Below, piece after piece: positions 8,397-15,890 of a DNA stretch of 64,000 nt (position 1 is its first letter; each line of letters starts with the position of its first letter). Below the pieces are notes generated by a model. That model was not told the DNA's origin, did not search any database, and was given only the letters and a program-made list of their open reading frames with translations. This DNA is from an uncultured Anaeromusa sp. (GTDB lineage: Bacteria; Bacillota; Negativicutes; Anaeromusales; Anaeromusaceae): assembly GCF_963668665.1 (NCBI RefSeq), contig NZ_OY764902.1, forward strand, positions 1,553,501 to 1,617,500. The letters run 5' to 3'. Made by a program: the position numbers and the translations under genes.

Positions 8397-8585
8397 GTGA
8401 AAATGGTGCAAGTGCAGGAATTGGCGAGAAGCAGGGGACTTAAGCCTGGACGTCGAAAAAAGGCGGACTTAATCCACGCCATTCAGTGTGGAGAGGGAAA
8501 CCGGCCTTGCTTCAACGAAGCGGGCTTGGTCTGCGGACAGGCGGATTGTCTGTGGCGAGACGACTGCAGCGCCGCTAAGATGTAA
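8397..8585 (+). CDS. Small SAP-domain protein with cysteine-rich tail
   Basis: 62 residues. The N-terminal half (MKMVQVQELARSRGLKPGR, then KKADLIHAIQ) is a SAP / Rho-N-like nucleic-acid-binding helix-loop-helix. The C-terminal half has PCFNEAGLVCGQADCLWRDDC, four cysteines in a pattern that could bind metal. Small proteins of this form occur in several anaerobes, with no known function. GTG 8397 is the chosen start because AAAGGAGGA ends 6 nt before it; ATG 8403 is 12 nt away. Confidence 0.7.
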   Translation: MKMVQVQELARSRGLKPGRRKKADLIHAIQCGEGNRPCFNEAGLVCGQADCLWRDDCSAAKM

Positions 8586-8609
8586 ATGGGTTTAATAGTG
8601 TTTATCTTA

Positions 8610-9026
8610 TCAAGGGTTCCCTGCATAGGGGCTCTTTTTTTGTCTATAAATGCAGCTTGTTCGTTCCTCTTTTTGCAGCGCTTGACGATAGAAAGTCAGT
8701 TTTTCCTCGAGTTTGTGTAGGTTGTTTTCTAGCTTTTGCCGTTCCTCTAAGACGGTTTGGTGATGTTGTTCCAACATCGTTAAACGTTCCTGCAAGGTGC
8801 TGTCTCCCTGGTAGCGCAACTGCGCATAGCGGCGGATTTCCCGGATGGGCATGCCTGTTTCCTTAAGACGTTTGATAAAATGGAGCCATTCGACATCTTG
8901 CTCGGTGTACACGCGACGTCCGGCGGCGTCCCGCTGCACGGACAGCAGTCCTTCCTGCTCGTAGTAGCGCAGCGTAGGGCCAGTGAGGCCAGTCAACTTC
9001 GAAAATTGTCCAATTGCATATCCCAT
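8610..9026 (-). CDS. MerR-family transcriptional regulator
   Basis: 138 residues. The winged helix-turn-helix is at about 1-70 (YAIGQFSKLTGLTGPTLRYY, then EQEGLLSVQRDAAGRRVYTEQ) and is followed by a coiled-coil dimerisation helix (about 80-125). There are no MerR-type metal-binding cysteines except near the tail, so it belongs with the HmrR/AdhR/YyaN-like group that senses organic or aldehyde stress (family-level inference). The start at 9026 has AAGGAG upstream; a longer frame exists but has no ribosome site. It is divergent from the carboxymuconolactone decarboxylase-like gene across a MerR-type promoter. Confidence 0.9.
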   Translation of the reverse strand: MGYAIGQFSKLTGLTGPTLRYYEQEGLLSVQRDAAGRRVYTEQDVEWLHFIKRLKETGMPIREIRRYAQLRYQGDSTLQERLTMLEQHHQTVLEERQKLENNLHKLEEKLTFYRQALQKEERTSCIYRQKKSPYAGNP

Positions 9027-9037
9027 AAAAAAACTCC

Positions 9038-9068
9038 TTGACTTCAAGTTTACTTTAAGTACTATGCT
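9038..9068 (+). promoter_or_regulatory. MerR-type promoter with 19-bp spacer and operator palindrome
   Basis: The -35 box TTGACT (9038-9043) and the -10 box TATGCT (9063-9068) are separated by 19 bp, the overlong spacing typical of MerR-activated promoters. The inverted repeat ACTTCAAG / CTTTAAGT (9041-9060) fills the spacer. It faces the gene at 9100. Confidence 0.8.
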
Positions 9069-9099
9069 TTTAGTATAGCAAGTGAAGGAGGCTAAAACA

Positions 9100-9498
9100 A
9101 TGCAAGAAAAACGTTGGATAAAAGGATGGGAAAGACTGGCGGAGGTGGACGGCCATGCCGGGGAAATGGTGGTGGAGGGCCTCAAAGACATTGCGCCAGA
9201 CTTAGGGCGCTATATTGTAGAGTTTGCTTTTGGCGATGTGTACTGTCGCGAAGGTCTTGATCTGCAGGAACGAGAAATGATTACACTAGCCAGCTTGCTG
9301 ACCCTGGGCGGCTGTGAGACACAACTAGAGGTGCATCTGCATGGCGCGCTGAATGTAGGCGTGACGCCGCAGAAGATTATAGAAACCTTTTTGCAGTGCA
9401 TTCCCTACACCGGTTTTCCTAGAGTGCTCAATGCCGTGACGGTAGCCAAGCGGATTTTTAAAGAGCGCCAAGTGTCGCTGGAGGCAAAGGAAATTTAA
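9100..9498 (+). CDS. Carboxymuconolactone decarboxylase-family protein
   Basis: 132 residues, all-helical CMD/AhpD-like fold: FAFGDVYCREGLDLQEREMI, LASLLTLGGCETQLEVHLHG and ALNVGVTPQKIIETFLQCIPYTGFP are the family signature. Such proteins either decarboxylate lactones or act as peroxide or electrophile-detoxifying enzymes. Here control by a MerR regulator suggests a stress role (inference). ATG 9100 has GAAGGAGG 8 nt upstream. It is followed by a perfect terminator. Confidence 0.88.
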   Translation: MQEKRWIKGWERLAEVDGHAGEMVVEGLKDIAPDLGRYIVEFAFGDVYCREGLDLQEREMITLASLLTLGGCETQLEVHLHGALNVGVTPQKIIETFLQCIPYTGFPRVLNAVTVAKRIFKERQVSLEAKEI

Positions 9499-9513
9499 CA
9501 TATGACGTAGAAA

Positions 9514-9551
9514 ACAAAGAAGCATTGAGACAGTCAATGCTTCTTTGTTTT
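9514..9551 (+). terminator. Rho-independent terminator after the CMD gene
   Basis: ACAAAGAAGCATTGA pairs perfectly with TCAATGCTTCTTTGT, followed by TTTTC. The stem could work in both directions. Confidence 0.92.
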
Positions 9552-9552
9552 C

Positions 9553-9720
9553 TTACAGACCGTTTTGTTCCAATAAAAGTATTAAATACAATCATTGACG
9601 TCGCAGGCCTCAGTCGTACCCTCCGTTTAAATAGTAGACGTCGGTTGCTATGCCATCCATGGCGCAATCGACCTTAACCGCATCCAGCGGCGTCATACTC
9701 CTGTTGAAAATACGTATTTA
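9553..9720. repeat. Composite repeat: right half of B, inverted C fragment, module D
   Basis: CAGACCGTTTTGTTCCAATA followed by AAAGTATTAAATACAATCA (ending at 9595) matches the right half of hairpin B. GTCGTACCCTCCGTTTAAA at 9613-9631 is a shortened minus-strand C repeat. 9636-9663 (AGACGTCGGTTGCTATGCCA, then TCCATGGC) is the reverse complement, with two differences, of 21693-21720 (module D). Confidence 0.6.
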
Positions 9721-9749
9721 AATGTATGGTTGGAAAGGAAGTCGGTTTT

Positions 9750-10376
9750 GTGTTTGGCATTAGTCACTATGAAATGTTTTTGTTGGTAGGTATCGTTCTT
9801 AATATCACGCCGGGGTCGGATACGCTCTACATTTTGGGACGCAGCGTGTCGCAGGGGCGTCGAGCCGGGTTGTATTCCGTGTTGGGCATCAGTTCCGGTT
9901 GTGCGGTACATACGCTTTTGGCGGCGCTGGGGTTATCTGTGCTTTTGGCGCAATCTGCCGAGGCCTTCATGGCGGTCAAGATAGCTGGCGCTCTGTATCT
10001 TGGGTATTTAGGGCTGCAGCTTCTGCGAAGCAAGGAAAGCATGCTGGCGGCTGTGCAAACAGGAGCAGTATCTAGAAAAGATATCTATTTGCAAGGCCTT
10101 TTGACCAATGTCTTGAACCCCAAAGTAGCTTTGTTCTTCATTTCCTTTTTGCCGCAGTTTATTGACCCGCAGAATCAATATGGCATTTTGCCCTTTATGC
10201 TGCTGGGTGTTACTTTTTTGACAACCGGTACGCTTTGGTGTTTGTTTCTGGTCCTCTGCTCGTCCCGCGTGACGGCTTGCCTGCGGGAAAGCCAGACGAT
10301 GGCCAAACGCCTTAACAAGATCTGCGGCGGCATCTATGTGCTGCTGGGGGTTAAGCTGCTGACCTCCGACAGGTAG
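9750..10376 (+). CDS. LysE/RhtB-family amino-acid exporter
   Basis: 208 residues, six predicted membrane helices, inner membrane. The family signature is the N-terminal GIVLNITPGSDTLYILGRS, and LTNVLNPKVALFFISFLPQF is the second diagnostic block. LysE/RhtB proteins export amino acids such as threonine, homoserine or lysine, or their analogues; the substrate here cannot be told. GTG 9750 is preferred because GGAAAGGAAG lies 8-9 nt upstream and homologues usually start at this position; ATG 9726 is an upstream alternative. Its stop codon is inside the outer stem of a 159-bp hairpin repeat. Confidence 0.87.
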   Translation: MFGISHYEMFLLVGIVLNITPGSDTLYILGRSVSQGRRAGLYSVLGISSGCAVHTLLAALGLSVLLAQSAEAFMAVKIAGALYLGYLGLQLLRSKESMLAAVQTGAVSRKDIYLQGLLTNVLNPKVALFFISFLPQFIDPQNQYGILPFMLLGVTFLTTGTLWCLFLVLCSSRVTACLRESQTMAKRLNKICGGIYVLLGVKLLTSDR

Positions 10377-10530
10377 CTGCAGACGTATGTCTAAAACTGC
10401 CAAAGGAGTTGTTTTTCCACTGGGCTTTGTCAAAAATTCTCGCCATAGCTCCACTATGGCTGCGGTTTTTTTCGCGCCCACTGAAAAAAATCCTTTCTTT
10501 GGCAGCGTATCCATAGCGTTTGCGGCTACC
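10372..10530. repeat. Long hairpin repeat, family A copy 2 (contains a stop codon)
   Basis: 159 bp. The outer arm GGTAGCTGCAGACGTATG (10372-10389) pairs with CATAGCGTTTGCGGCTACC at the far end. A second arm (CTGCCAAAG with CTTTGGCAG) and an inner hairpin (CGCCATAG with CTATGGCTG) follow. The TAG stop of the LysE gene (10374-10376) is within the outer arm. Length and layout match the three other A copies. Confidence 0.8.
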
Positions 10531-10568
10531 TAAAGAGTATTTTGTTAATTTTTGCTCTATTTCAGAGC

Positions 10569-10613
10569 CCTCTGTCATACCCTCCCTCGACTCCCTTTAC
10601 TCCTGTTTAAAAC
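10569..10613 (-). repeat. Short interspersed repeat C, inverted after hairpin A
   Basis: On the minus strand it runs TTTTAAACAGGAGTAAAGGG, AGTCGAGGGAGGGTATGAC, AGAGGG. It lies 39 bp after hairpin A2, repeating the A-then-inverted-C order seen after nifB. Confidence 0.7.
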
Positions 10614-10655
10614 CGCATTCCGCAGTCATTGTACGCTGATTTGGAGGAATTTAAG

Positions 10656-11450
10656 ATGAGACGCAACACTATGAAAGAAAAACTGCAAAAAGGAGAGCTG
10701 GTCACCGGCTGCATGCTGCAGGGGTATCTGCCGTCGTTGGTGGAAATCTGCGGTTTGGCCGGGTTTGATTTTGTCTTTTTAGACGCGGAGCACGGGCCAT
10801 TATCGCCGGCGGATTGCGAAGGCCTCGTGCGGGCGGCGGAGGTTCGGGGCGTTACGCCGCTGGTGCGGGTGCCGGATCTGCAGGAGAGCACGCTGCTGCG
10901 GTATCTGGACGTGGGAGCCATGGGCGTAATCTTGCCGGGGGTGTCCAGCGTGCAAGAAGCCAGGGAGGCTGTGGCGGCGGTAAAGTATCATCCGTCGGGA
11001 AAACGGGGGCTGAACGGCGTGCGCGCTTCCGGTTACGGTATGGAGCGTCCTTTGGCGGAGTATGCGCAGGAGGCCAATCGGGAGACGGTGGTGCTGGCGA
11101 TTATCGAAAATACGGCGGCCATGGAAGCGTTGCCGGAGATTTTGCAGGTAGAAGGGCTGGACGGCTTGATTTTTGGCGCGATGGATTATTCGCAAGCAGT
11201 GGGCGTGCCAGGACAAGGCCAGCATCCGCTGGTGCAAGAAGGCTATGAAAAATTGTTGGCGGCGGGGCGGAACTTTGGCAAACCCGTAGGAACGGTGGTG
11301 CGCGCTGGTGAAACACTGGAACGGCATGTGCAGCAAGGAGCCAGGCTTTTATTGACCAGCGCTTTTGGCCTTTTTGGCAGGGAAGCGCGCCGGTTTGTAC
11401 AGACAGCACAGCAAGAAGCGGCTAAAGGAAGTGAAAACGATGGCAACTAG
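10656..11450 (+). CDS. HpcH/HpaI-family aldolase
   Basis: 264 residues, class II (metal-dependent) pyruvate aldolase/citrate-lyase-like TIM barrel, similar to 2,4-dihydroxyhept-2-ene-1,7-dioate or 2-keto-3-deoxy-rhamnonate aldolases. Motifs: GFDFVFLDAEHGP (metal and base region), PLVRVPD, LDVGAMGVILPGVSS and GLNGVRASGYG. The real substrate cannot be told. ATG 10656 follows GGAGGA by 7 nt; TTG 10629 is an unlikely upstream start. The end overlaps the next small gene by 11 nt. Confidence 0.88.
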   Translation: MRRNTMKEKLQKGELVTGCMLQGYLPSLVEICGLAGFDFVFLDAEHGPLSPADCEGLVRAAEVRGVTPLVRVPDLQESTLLRYLDVGAMGVILPGVSSVQEAREAVAAVKYHPSGKRGLNGVRASGYGMERPLAEYAQEANRETVVLAIIENTAAMEALPEILQVEGLDGLIFGAMDYSQAVGVPGQGQHPLVQEGYEKLLAAGRNFGKPVGTVVRAGETLERHVQQGARLLLTSAFGLFGREARRFVQTAQQEAAKGSENDGN

Positions 11451-11625
11451 CCATGTGATTGCCCGGGCGGCAGGGGAAGAAACGCTCAAGGAACGCTGCT
11501 GGCGGCAATGTCGGAATTGCGGCCAAAAATTTGAGTATTATCGTCAGATGTTTAGTCAAAAAAAAGAAACCGTCTGTTGCCCGCACTGCGGCAAGGAGAT
11601 GGAAATAGCGGAATTGCTGGATTGA
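11440..11625 (+). CDS. Small zinc-ribbon protein
   Basis: 61 residues with two paired cysteine motifs, CRNCGQKF and CCPHCGKEM, about 22 residues apart, forming a probable zinc ribbon; the C-terminus is MEIAELLD. No further domain is visible. ATG 11440 overlaps the end of the aldolase gene and has AAAGGAAG upstream, so it is translationally coupled. Function is unknown. Confidence 0.65.
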   Translation: MATSHVIARAAGEETLKERCWRQCRNCGQKFEYYRQMFSQKKETVCCPHCGKEMEIAELLD

Positions 11626-11633
11626 GATTGGGG

Positions 11634-11677
11634 GTGAACAGGAGTAGAGGGAGTCACGGGAGGGCGCGTATGAGGGT
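11634..11677 (+). repeat. Short interspersed repeat C after the zinc-ribbon gene
   Basis: Starts GTGAACAGGAGTAGAGGGAG 9 nt after the stop, then TCACGGGAGGGCGCG, ATGAGGG. Same polarity as the gene. Confidence 0.7.
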
Positions 11678-11781
11678 TAGAGATATACATAGAAATAAAA
11701 AGACAAGCAAGCAGGAAATAGAAGACAAATCATGAAATCTTACCGATAGTACGATGAATGATGAAAGAGAGAGTGAACTTT

Positions 11782-12219
11782 ATGAGTAACGAAAAGCGAG
11801 TACAGCAGGCTGTAGAGGCCTTTATGAACGGGAAATCTTGTTCTCAGGCGGTGTTCTGCGTGTACGGCCCGGCCTTGGGAATTGCAGAAGAAGCGGCGCT
11901 GCGCATTTCCGGGGCTTTTGGCGGCGGCATGGGCAATCTGTCCGAGGCTTGCGGCGCTGCAACCGGCGCGTTTATGGCGATCGGGGCCAAAGGGCTGCCG
12001 AAGGAAGAAACCTATAAGCTGGTACAGGCTTTTGCCAAAGAGTTTCAAGCAAAATACGGGTCTCTTCACTGCACAAACCTCCTGGGGTTTGATTTGAGCA
12101 CCGAAAACGGCCGTGAGGGGCGCAAAAACAGCGGTCTTGGTCATGAGTATTGCGCGCAGTATGTGCAAGGCGCAGCGGAGATACTGGAAAAGCTGTTGTT
12201 TTCTGAAGCAACAAAATAG
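11782..12219 (+). CDS. C_GCAxxG_C_C-family redox protein
   Basis: 145 residues. The family is named for its cysteine pattern, visible here as GKSCSQAVFC, ACGAATGAFMAIG (the GCA/CGAA block), LHCTNLLG and EYCAQYV. Members (PF09719-like) are thought to be redox or metal-binding proteins of anaerobes; the role is unknown. ATG 11782 is chosen, with a weak GAGAGAG upstream, because homologues start MSN or similar; ATG 11758 and 11761 are in frame upstream. Confidence 0.8.
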   Translation: MSNEKRVQQAVEAFMNGKSCSQAVFCVYGPALGIAEEAALRISGAFGGGMGNLSEACGAATGAFMAIGAKGLPKEETYKLVQAFAKEFQAKYGSLHCTNLLGFDLSTENGREGRKNSGLGHEYCAQYVQGAAEILEKLLFSEATK

Positions 12220-12289
12220 ATATGTAAAAATAAATGTGTCTTTTGGGAAAATAAGGCGATCTGAAGTTAGAAAGAAAAAATAAGATTTA

Positions 12290-12318
12290 TTGACGTTGCT
12301 GCCTTCTTTTGCTATATT
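12290..12318 (+). promoter_or_regulatory. Sigma-70-type promoter of the KimA-like gene
   Basis: TTGACG (12290-12295) and TATATT (12313-12318) are separated by exactly 17 bp, about 60 bp ahead of the start codon. Confidence 0.7.
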
Positions 12319-12379
12319 GAGTCGGTATGGCTTATTGCGATGTAGCAAATGAATGCTTGAAAGTACGAGGTGGTACTTT

Positions 12380-14227
12380 ATGATGCGCTGGGTAAGACGG
12401 GCTTTGATTGGCAGACCTTTGCACAATCGAGAGCTTGCGCATGAGAAATTGCCTAAATGGAAGGCACTGTCAATTTTTTCTTCGGACGCACTGTCTTCGG
12501 TAGCGTACGGTCCGGAACAGATTATGATTACCTTGGTAGCCGCGCCTGGCATTGTCGCCTACGGCTACATGTCGCCGGTGGCATTGTCAATTTTGTTGTT
12601 GCTGGCGATTGTTGTTTTGTCCTATGTCCAGGTGGCTAAAGCCAATCCGGGCGGCGGCGGCGCCTATGCGGTAGCCAAGAAAAATCTTGGTGAGATGCCG
12701 GCGCTGGTGGCGGCAGGCTCGGTATTTGCCGATTACGTGCTTACCGCTGCAGTGAGCGTGTCGGCGGGCACGGCGGCGATTATCTCAGCCTTTCCCGAAT
12801 TGTCGGGGAATGAAGTATCCTTAGACTTAGCGGTGCTTTTCGGTATCTTGATGATAGTAAATCTGCGGGGCGTGCGCGAGTCTTCCAACGCTTTCGTGAT
12901 CCCGACCTATGCTTTTTTGCTGGGAATCGTGGTTTTGATTGGCTTTGGCGTGTGGAAATCGATTTTTGAGGCGCCCTATGTGCTGCCTGCAGCTTCTATG
13001 GCCAAACAGCAGCTCGATTGGGCTATGCTGTTTTTAGTCTTGCGGGCCTTTGCGAACGGCTGTAGTTCGATGACAGGCGTAGAGGCCATTGCCGACAGCG
13101 TGCCGATGTTCCGTTCGCCCGAGGCGCGCAATGCCGCTGTTACAACCTACTGGATGGCTGGTATTCTTGGCTTTATGTTTATCGGCATCTCCTATTTGAT
13201 TATGCATTATCATATCATGCCGATAGCGGAAGTAACGGCGATGTCACAGCTGGCGGAGCAGATTTTTGAGCGCTCGCCTATGTATTTCTATATCCAGATT
13301 ACCACGATGCTGGTGTTGTATTTGGCCGCTAATACGGCCTATAATGGCTTGCCGGTGCTCATGTCCATTGTGGCTAAGGACGGCTATATGCCTCGCTATC
13401 TGGCTGCTCGTGGTGAGCGGCTGACCTTTTCTAACGGCATTATTTTGCTGACTGTGGCGGCAGGTCTTTTAATTGTCGCCTTTCAGGGCAACACCGAGCA
13501 TTTGATTTCTCTTTATGCCATCGGCGTATTCATTTCCTTTACTGTGGCCCAAAGCAGCATGGTGGTGCATTGGAACCGTGAACGTGGCGCGGGTTGGCAG
13601 TTCCGAGCGTTTCTTAACGGTTTGGGAGCGACTGTGACCGGCATCATTGTAGCGGTTATTACGGCGACAAAATTCCTCTACGGCGCTTGGATTGTTCTTG
13701 TCTTTATTCCGATCATGATTTATATTTTCAAAGCGGTAAGGGCGCATTATAATGTGGTGGCGGACCAGCTTCACCTGCCGGAGGAGAGCTACAATAAAGG
13801 CGCTGAGGTTTTTCCTAAGGGGAAGCACATTATCATTGTGCCTGTGGCCACGCCGACGCGGGTGGTTTACAATACCATCAAATATGCTAAAACCATTGGT
13901 GATAATATTATTGCCGTTAATATCTCTGATAACGCAGAAGCGGAAAAGAAGCTGCGCGAAAAATGGCAGCTTTGGGATCCTGGGGTGGAACTGAAGATCA
14001 TCCGCTCGCCCTTCCGGCTGCTCATGCGGCCGCTGATTCAGTTTATTGAAAAGAAGGAACGCGAAAAAGGTCCTGACGACTATATTACGGTTATCATTCC
14101 GGAATTTGAAACCAGCAGGCCTTGGCATCGTTTTTTACATGGACAGACCGGCTTGTTTTTGCGCAATGCGTTGATTTGGAAAACCAATGTGATCGTCAGT
14201 ACTGTGCCATACCACTTAAAAGAATAG
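12380..14227 (+). CDS. APC-superfamily permease, KimA-like (potassium or amino-acid uptake)
   Basis: 615 residues: about 12 membrane helices (roughly residues 30-460) and a cytoplasmic C-terminal domain (about 470-615) with HIIIVPVATPTRVVYNTIKYA and VIIPEFETSRPWHRFLH, as in KimA/YdaO-type proton-coupled potassium importers. The core has SIFSSDALSSVAYGPEQI and ANPGGGGAYAVAKKNLG. An amino-acid substrate is possible, but the long soluble tail favours the KimA group. No ydaO-type c-di-AMP riboswitch was found; a plain promoter is present. ATG 12380 follows GAGGTGG; ATG 12383 is adjacent. Confidence 0.82.
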   Translation: MMRWVRRALIGRPLHNRELAHEKLPKWKALSIFSSDALSSVAYGPEQIMITLVAAPGIVAYGYMSPVALSILLLLAIVVLSYVQVAKANPGGGGAYAVAKKNLGEMPALVAAGSVFADYVLTAAVSVSAGTAAIISAFPELSGNEVSLDLAVLFGILMIVNLRGVRESSNAFVIPTYAFLLGIVVLIGFGVWKSIFEAPYVLPAASMAKQQLDWAMLFLVLRAFANGCSSMTGVEAIADSVPMFRSPEARNAAVTTYWMAGILGFMFIGISYLIMHYHIMPIAEVTAMSQLAEQIFERSPMYFYIQITTMLVLYLAANTAYNGLPVLMSIVAKDGYMPRYLAARGERLTFSNGIILLTVAAGLLIVAFQGNTEHLISLYAIGVFISFTVAQSSMVVHWNRERGAGWQFRAFLNGLGATVTGIIVAVITATKFLYGAWIVLVFIPIMIYIFKAVRAHYNVVADQLHLPEESYNKGAEVFPKGKHIIIVPVATPTRVVYNTIKYAKTIGDNIIAVNISDNAEAEKKLREKWQLWDPGVELKIIRSPFRLLMRPLIQFIEKKEREKGPDDYITVIIPEFETSRPWHRFLHGQTGLFLRNALIWKTNVIVSTVPYHLKE

Positions 14228-14241
14228 GAACTACGCAGAAA

Positions 14242-14328
14242 AGCAGCCTCGTATGATGTGCTCCCCAATAAGTTAGACCTTAAAAATCTAACTGTTGGGG
14301 GGCCGTTCAGTATGGGGCTGCTTTTTTT
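14242..14328 (+). terminator. Branched terminator, disrupted in its T-tract by an insertion sequence
   Basis: The outer stem AGCAGCCTCGTA pairs with TATGGGGCTGCT (two G-T pairs) and runs into TTTTTTT. Inside is a second hairpin CCCCAATAAGTTAGA / TCTAACTGTTGGGG. The last eight bases (14321-14328, CTTTTTTT) are the left target duplication of the adjacent ISL3 element, so the element interrupts the original T-tract. Confidence 0.8.
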
Positions 14329-15719
14329 GGTTCTATGTCAATGGTTGGGGTAAAAGCATAAAGTAATGTTGGCAGCGAGGATGCAAGTTCTCGCTGCTAT
14401 CTATTTTTAGTACCCGCAAGATAGAGGATACGGTTACGCATTCGCTCAAAATTACGCAGGCCATAGCAAGTTCGTTTTAAGACTTTGGTTCGGTTGTTGC
14501 AGCCTTCGATATAGCCGTTGCTGTATCCGGTTTCAAGGGCGGCCACAATTTCTTGTTTCCATTCGATTACGGTATTCATCAATCGAGTAAATTGAGGAAG
14601 ATTATGCTGTAAAACCTCTTGTTGCCAACGCTGAAATCGCAAAGCATATTCTTTGCTGCCGGAGCTGTCCATCGCTTCATAGAAAAGTTCTTTTAAGCGA
14701 TAGGCGTGCCGTAATCGTTCAGACACTTGCAGCATCAAAGAGAGTTGTTCTTTATCCTCGTCTTTTATTAGGTTTTTATGTCGTTTCAGAAGTAGGAAAC
14801 GACTTTTCTTGAAATACTTTCTGCGATGGTCCGAAAAGTCTTTTTGCACGTCTTTACGCACCGCTTCCATAGCCCAATTAGCAAGTCGACAAACATGAAA
14901 TTTATCGGCTACAATTTGGGCATTCGGAAAGCTGGTTTTTACCACGCTGCGGAACAACTTGCTAAGGTCCATAACCACATGTTGAACGTTCTGGCGCTGC
15001 TCCAAGGGAAACTCAGTAAAGTATTCATAAAGGTCTTCGGATTTGCGATTTTTTAAAATATCCAAGGTGGTTTTCGTTTTGGGATTCGCCAAAATGCATT
15101 GAAATTTCTCTTTTGCAGCATTTCCTTTAAACTCGTCAATCGCCAGTACCTCTGGCAGCAGTGGTTTAGGATAGGAAACATGATCGAAAAGGCGCAACGC
15201 GGTAGTGACGGAAATATGGGCCTGCCTAGCAATTTCAGTGGCGGATTTCATATTGGAAAACTGCGAGATGACAAATTGTTTTAGCAAGTGGCTCATACGC
15301 TGAAATTTGCCAAGAAAAGGAACAGTTTCCGCAAAGCGCTTCGTGCAATGAGGGCAATAATAGCGGCGCTTGCGAAAAAACAGTTCGTAAGATTTATGCA
15401 GCAAGGGAATGTGTTTCACCTTTTGCAACCGATAATCGTGGATTTTATCAGTGCGCTGTTTACAAACAGGGCATATGTGGGCTTTGCGAGGCATTTCAAT
15501 CGTAAGAGTCGTAGCTGTAGAATCAATTATATAGGCCTCTTCTAAGTTTAAGAGAAATGTAGTACACTGAATATCGAGCATAAATGAATAACTCCTTTCG
15601 ATTAGTGTGTAGCAACTTTAATTGTATTTGAGTTATTTACTTTATGCTCGTTTTTTGTGCAAATAAATGTTGGGGTAAACATGCTTTCGCGTGCTTACCC
15701 CAACATTTATTATAGAACC
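14329..15719 (-). mobile_element. ISL3-family insertion sequence, complete, 1391 bp
   Basis: The left end GGTTCTATGTCAATGGTTGG and the right end (read inward) GGTTCTATAATAAATGTTGG are imperfect inverted repeats that both continue into GGGTAA. The element is flanked by an exact 8-bp direct repeat CTTTTTTT at 14321-14328 and 15720-15727, the size expected for ISL3. One intact transposase gene fills it on the minus strand. The right end also forms a 22-bp hairpin (15661-15710), which could stop outside transcription from entering the transposase gene (inference). Confidence 0.92.
14397..15581 (-). CDS. ISL3-family transposase
   Basis: 394 residues, full length. N-terminal zinc-binding motif (HICPVCKQRTDKIHDYRLQ, then YYCPHCTKRFAE), a helix-turn-helix, and the DDE domain with LAIDEFKGNAAKEKF, DLSKLFRSVVKTSFPNAQIV followed by DKFHV, and the C-terminal GYSNGYIEGCNNRTKVLKR. 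The start at 15581 has AAAGGAG 11 nt upstream. There is no frameshift or stop, so the element may be active. Confidence 0.95.
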   Translation of the reverse strand: MLDIQCTTFLLNLEEAYIIDSTATTLTIEMPRKAHICPVCKQRTDKIHDYRLQKVKHIPLLHKSYELFFRKRRYYCPHCTKRFAETVPFLGKFQRMSHLLKQFVISQFSNMKSATEIARQAHISVTTALRLFDHVSYPKPLLPEVLAIDEFKGNAAKEKFQCILANPKTKTTLDILKNRKSEDLYEYFTEFPLEQRQNVQHVVMDLSKLFRSVVKTSFPNAQIVADKFHVCRLANWAMEAVRKDVQKDFSDHRRKYFKKSRFLLLKRHKNLIKDEDKEQLSLMLQVSERLRHAYRLKELFYEAMDSSGSKEYALRFQRWQQEVLQHNLPQFTRLMNTVIEWKQEIVAALETGYSNGYIEGCNNRTKVLKRTCYGLRNFERMRNRILYLAGTKNR

Positions 15720-15890
15720 CTTTTTTTATGGAGTAAAAAGGAATGCCCACATATTGATGGGAAAACTTGGTAATATATAGATGGGTATACTATGAACGTG
15801 GCTCTTAGATACGTAATATATAGCCGTGATAAGCTGGTGAAGCAATACAGGGAGGAGCCGGTTTTCTAAAGAGAGGGGCGTCGATAAAAT

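Noticed and set aside
12220..12379. ydaO-type c-di-AMP riboswitch before the KimA-like gene
   Set aside because: The gap is too short and has an ordinary promoter with no matching core.
13469..14128. 219-codon frame antisense to the KimA-like gene, and similar long antisense frames at 33802-34485, 35028-35603 and 37598-38200
   Set aside because: All are shadows of well-recognised genes, lack ribosome sites and show no protein-like motifs.
15728..15890. A c-di-GMP riboswitch before the Flp pilin and EAL-HDOD genes
   Set aside because: The stretch lacks the GGCAAAC, GAAA and GACGCAAAGCC elements that are plain at 28880.
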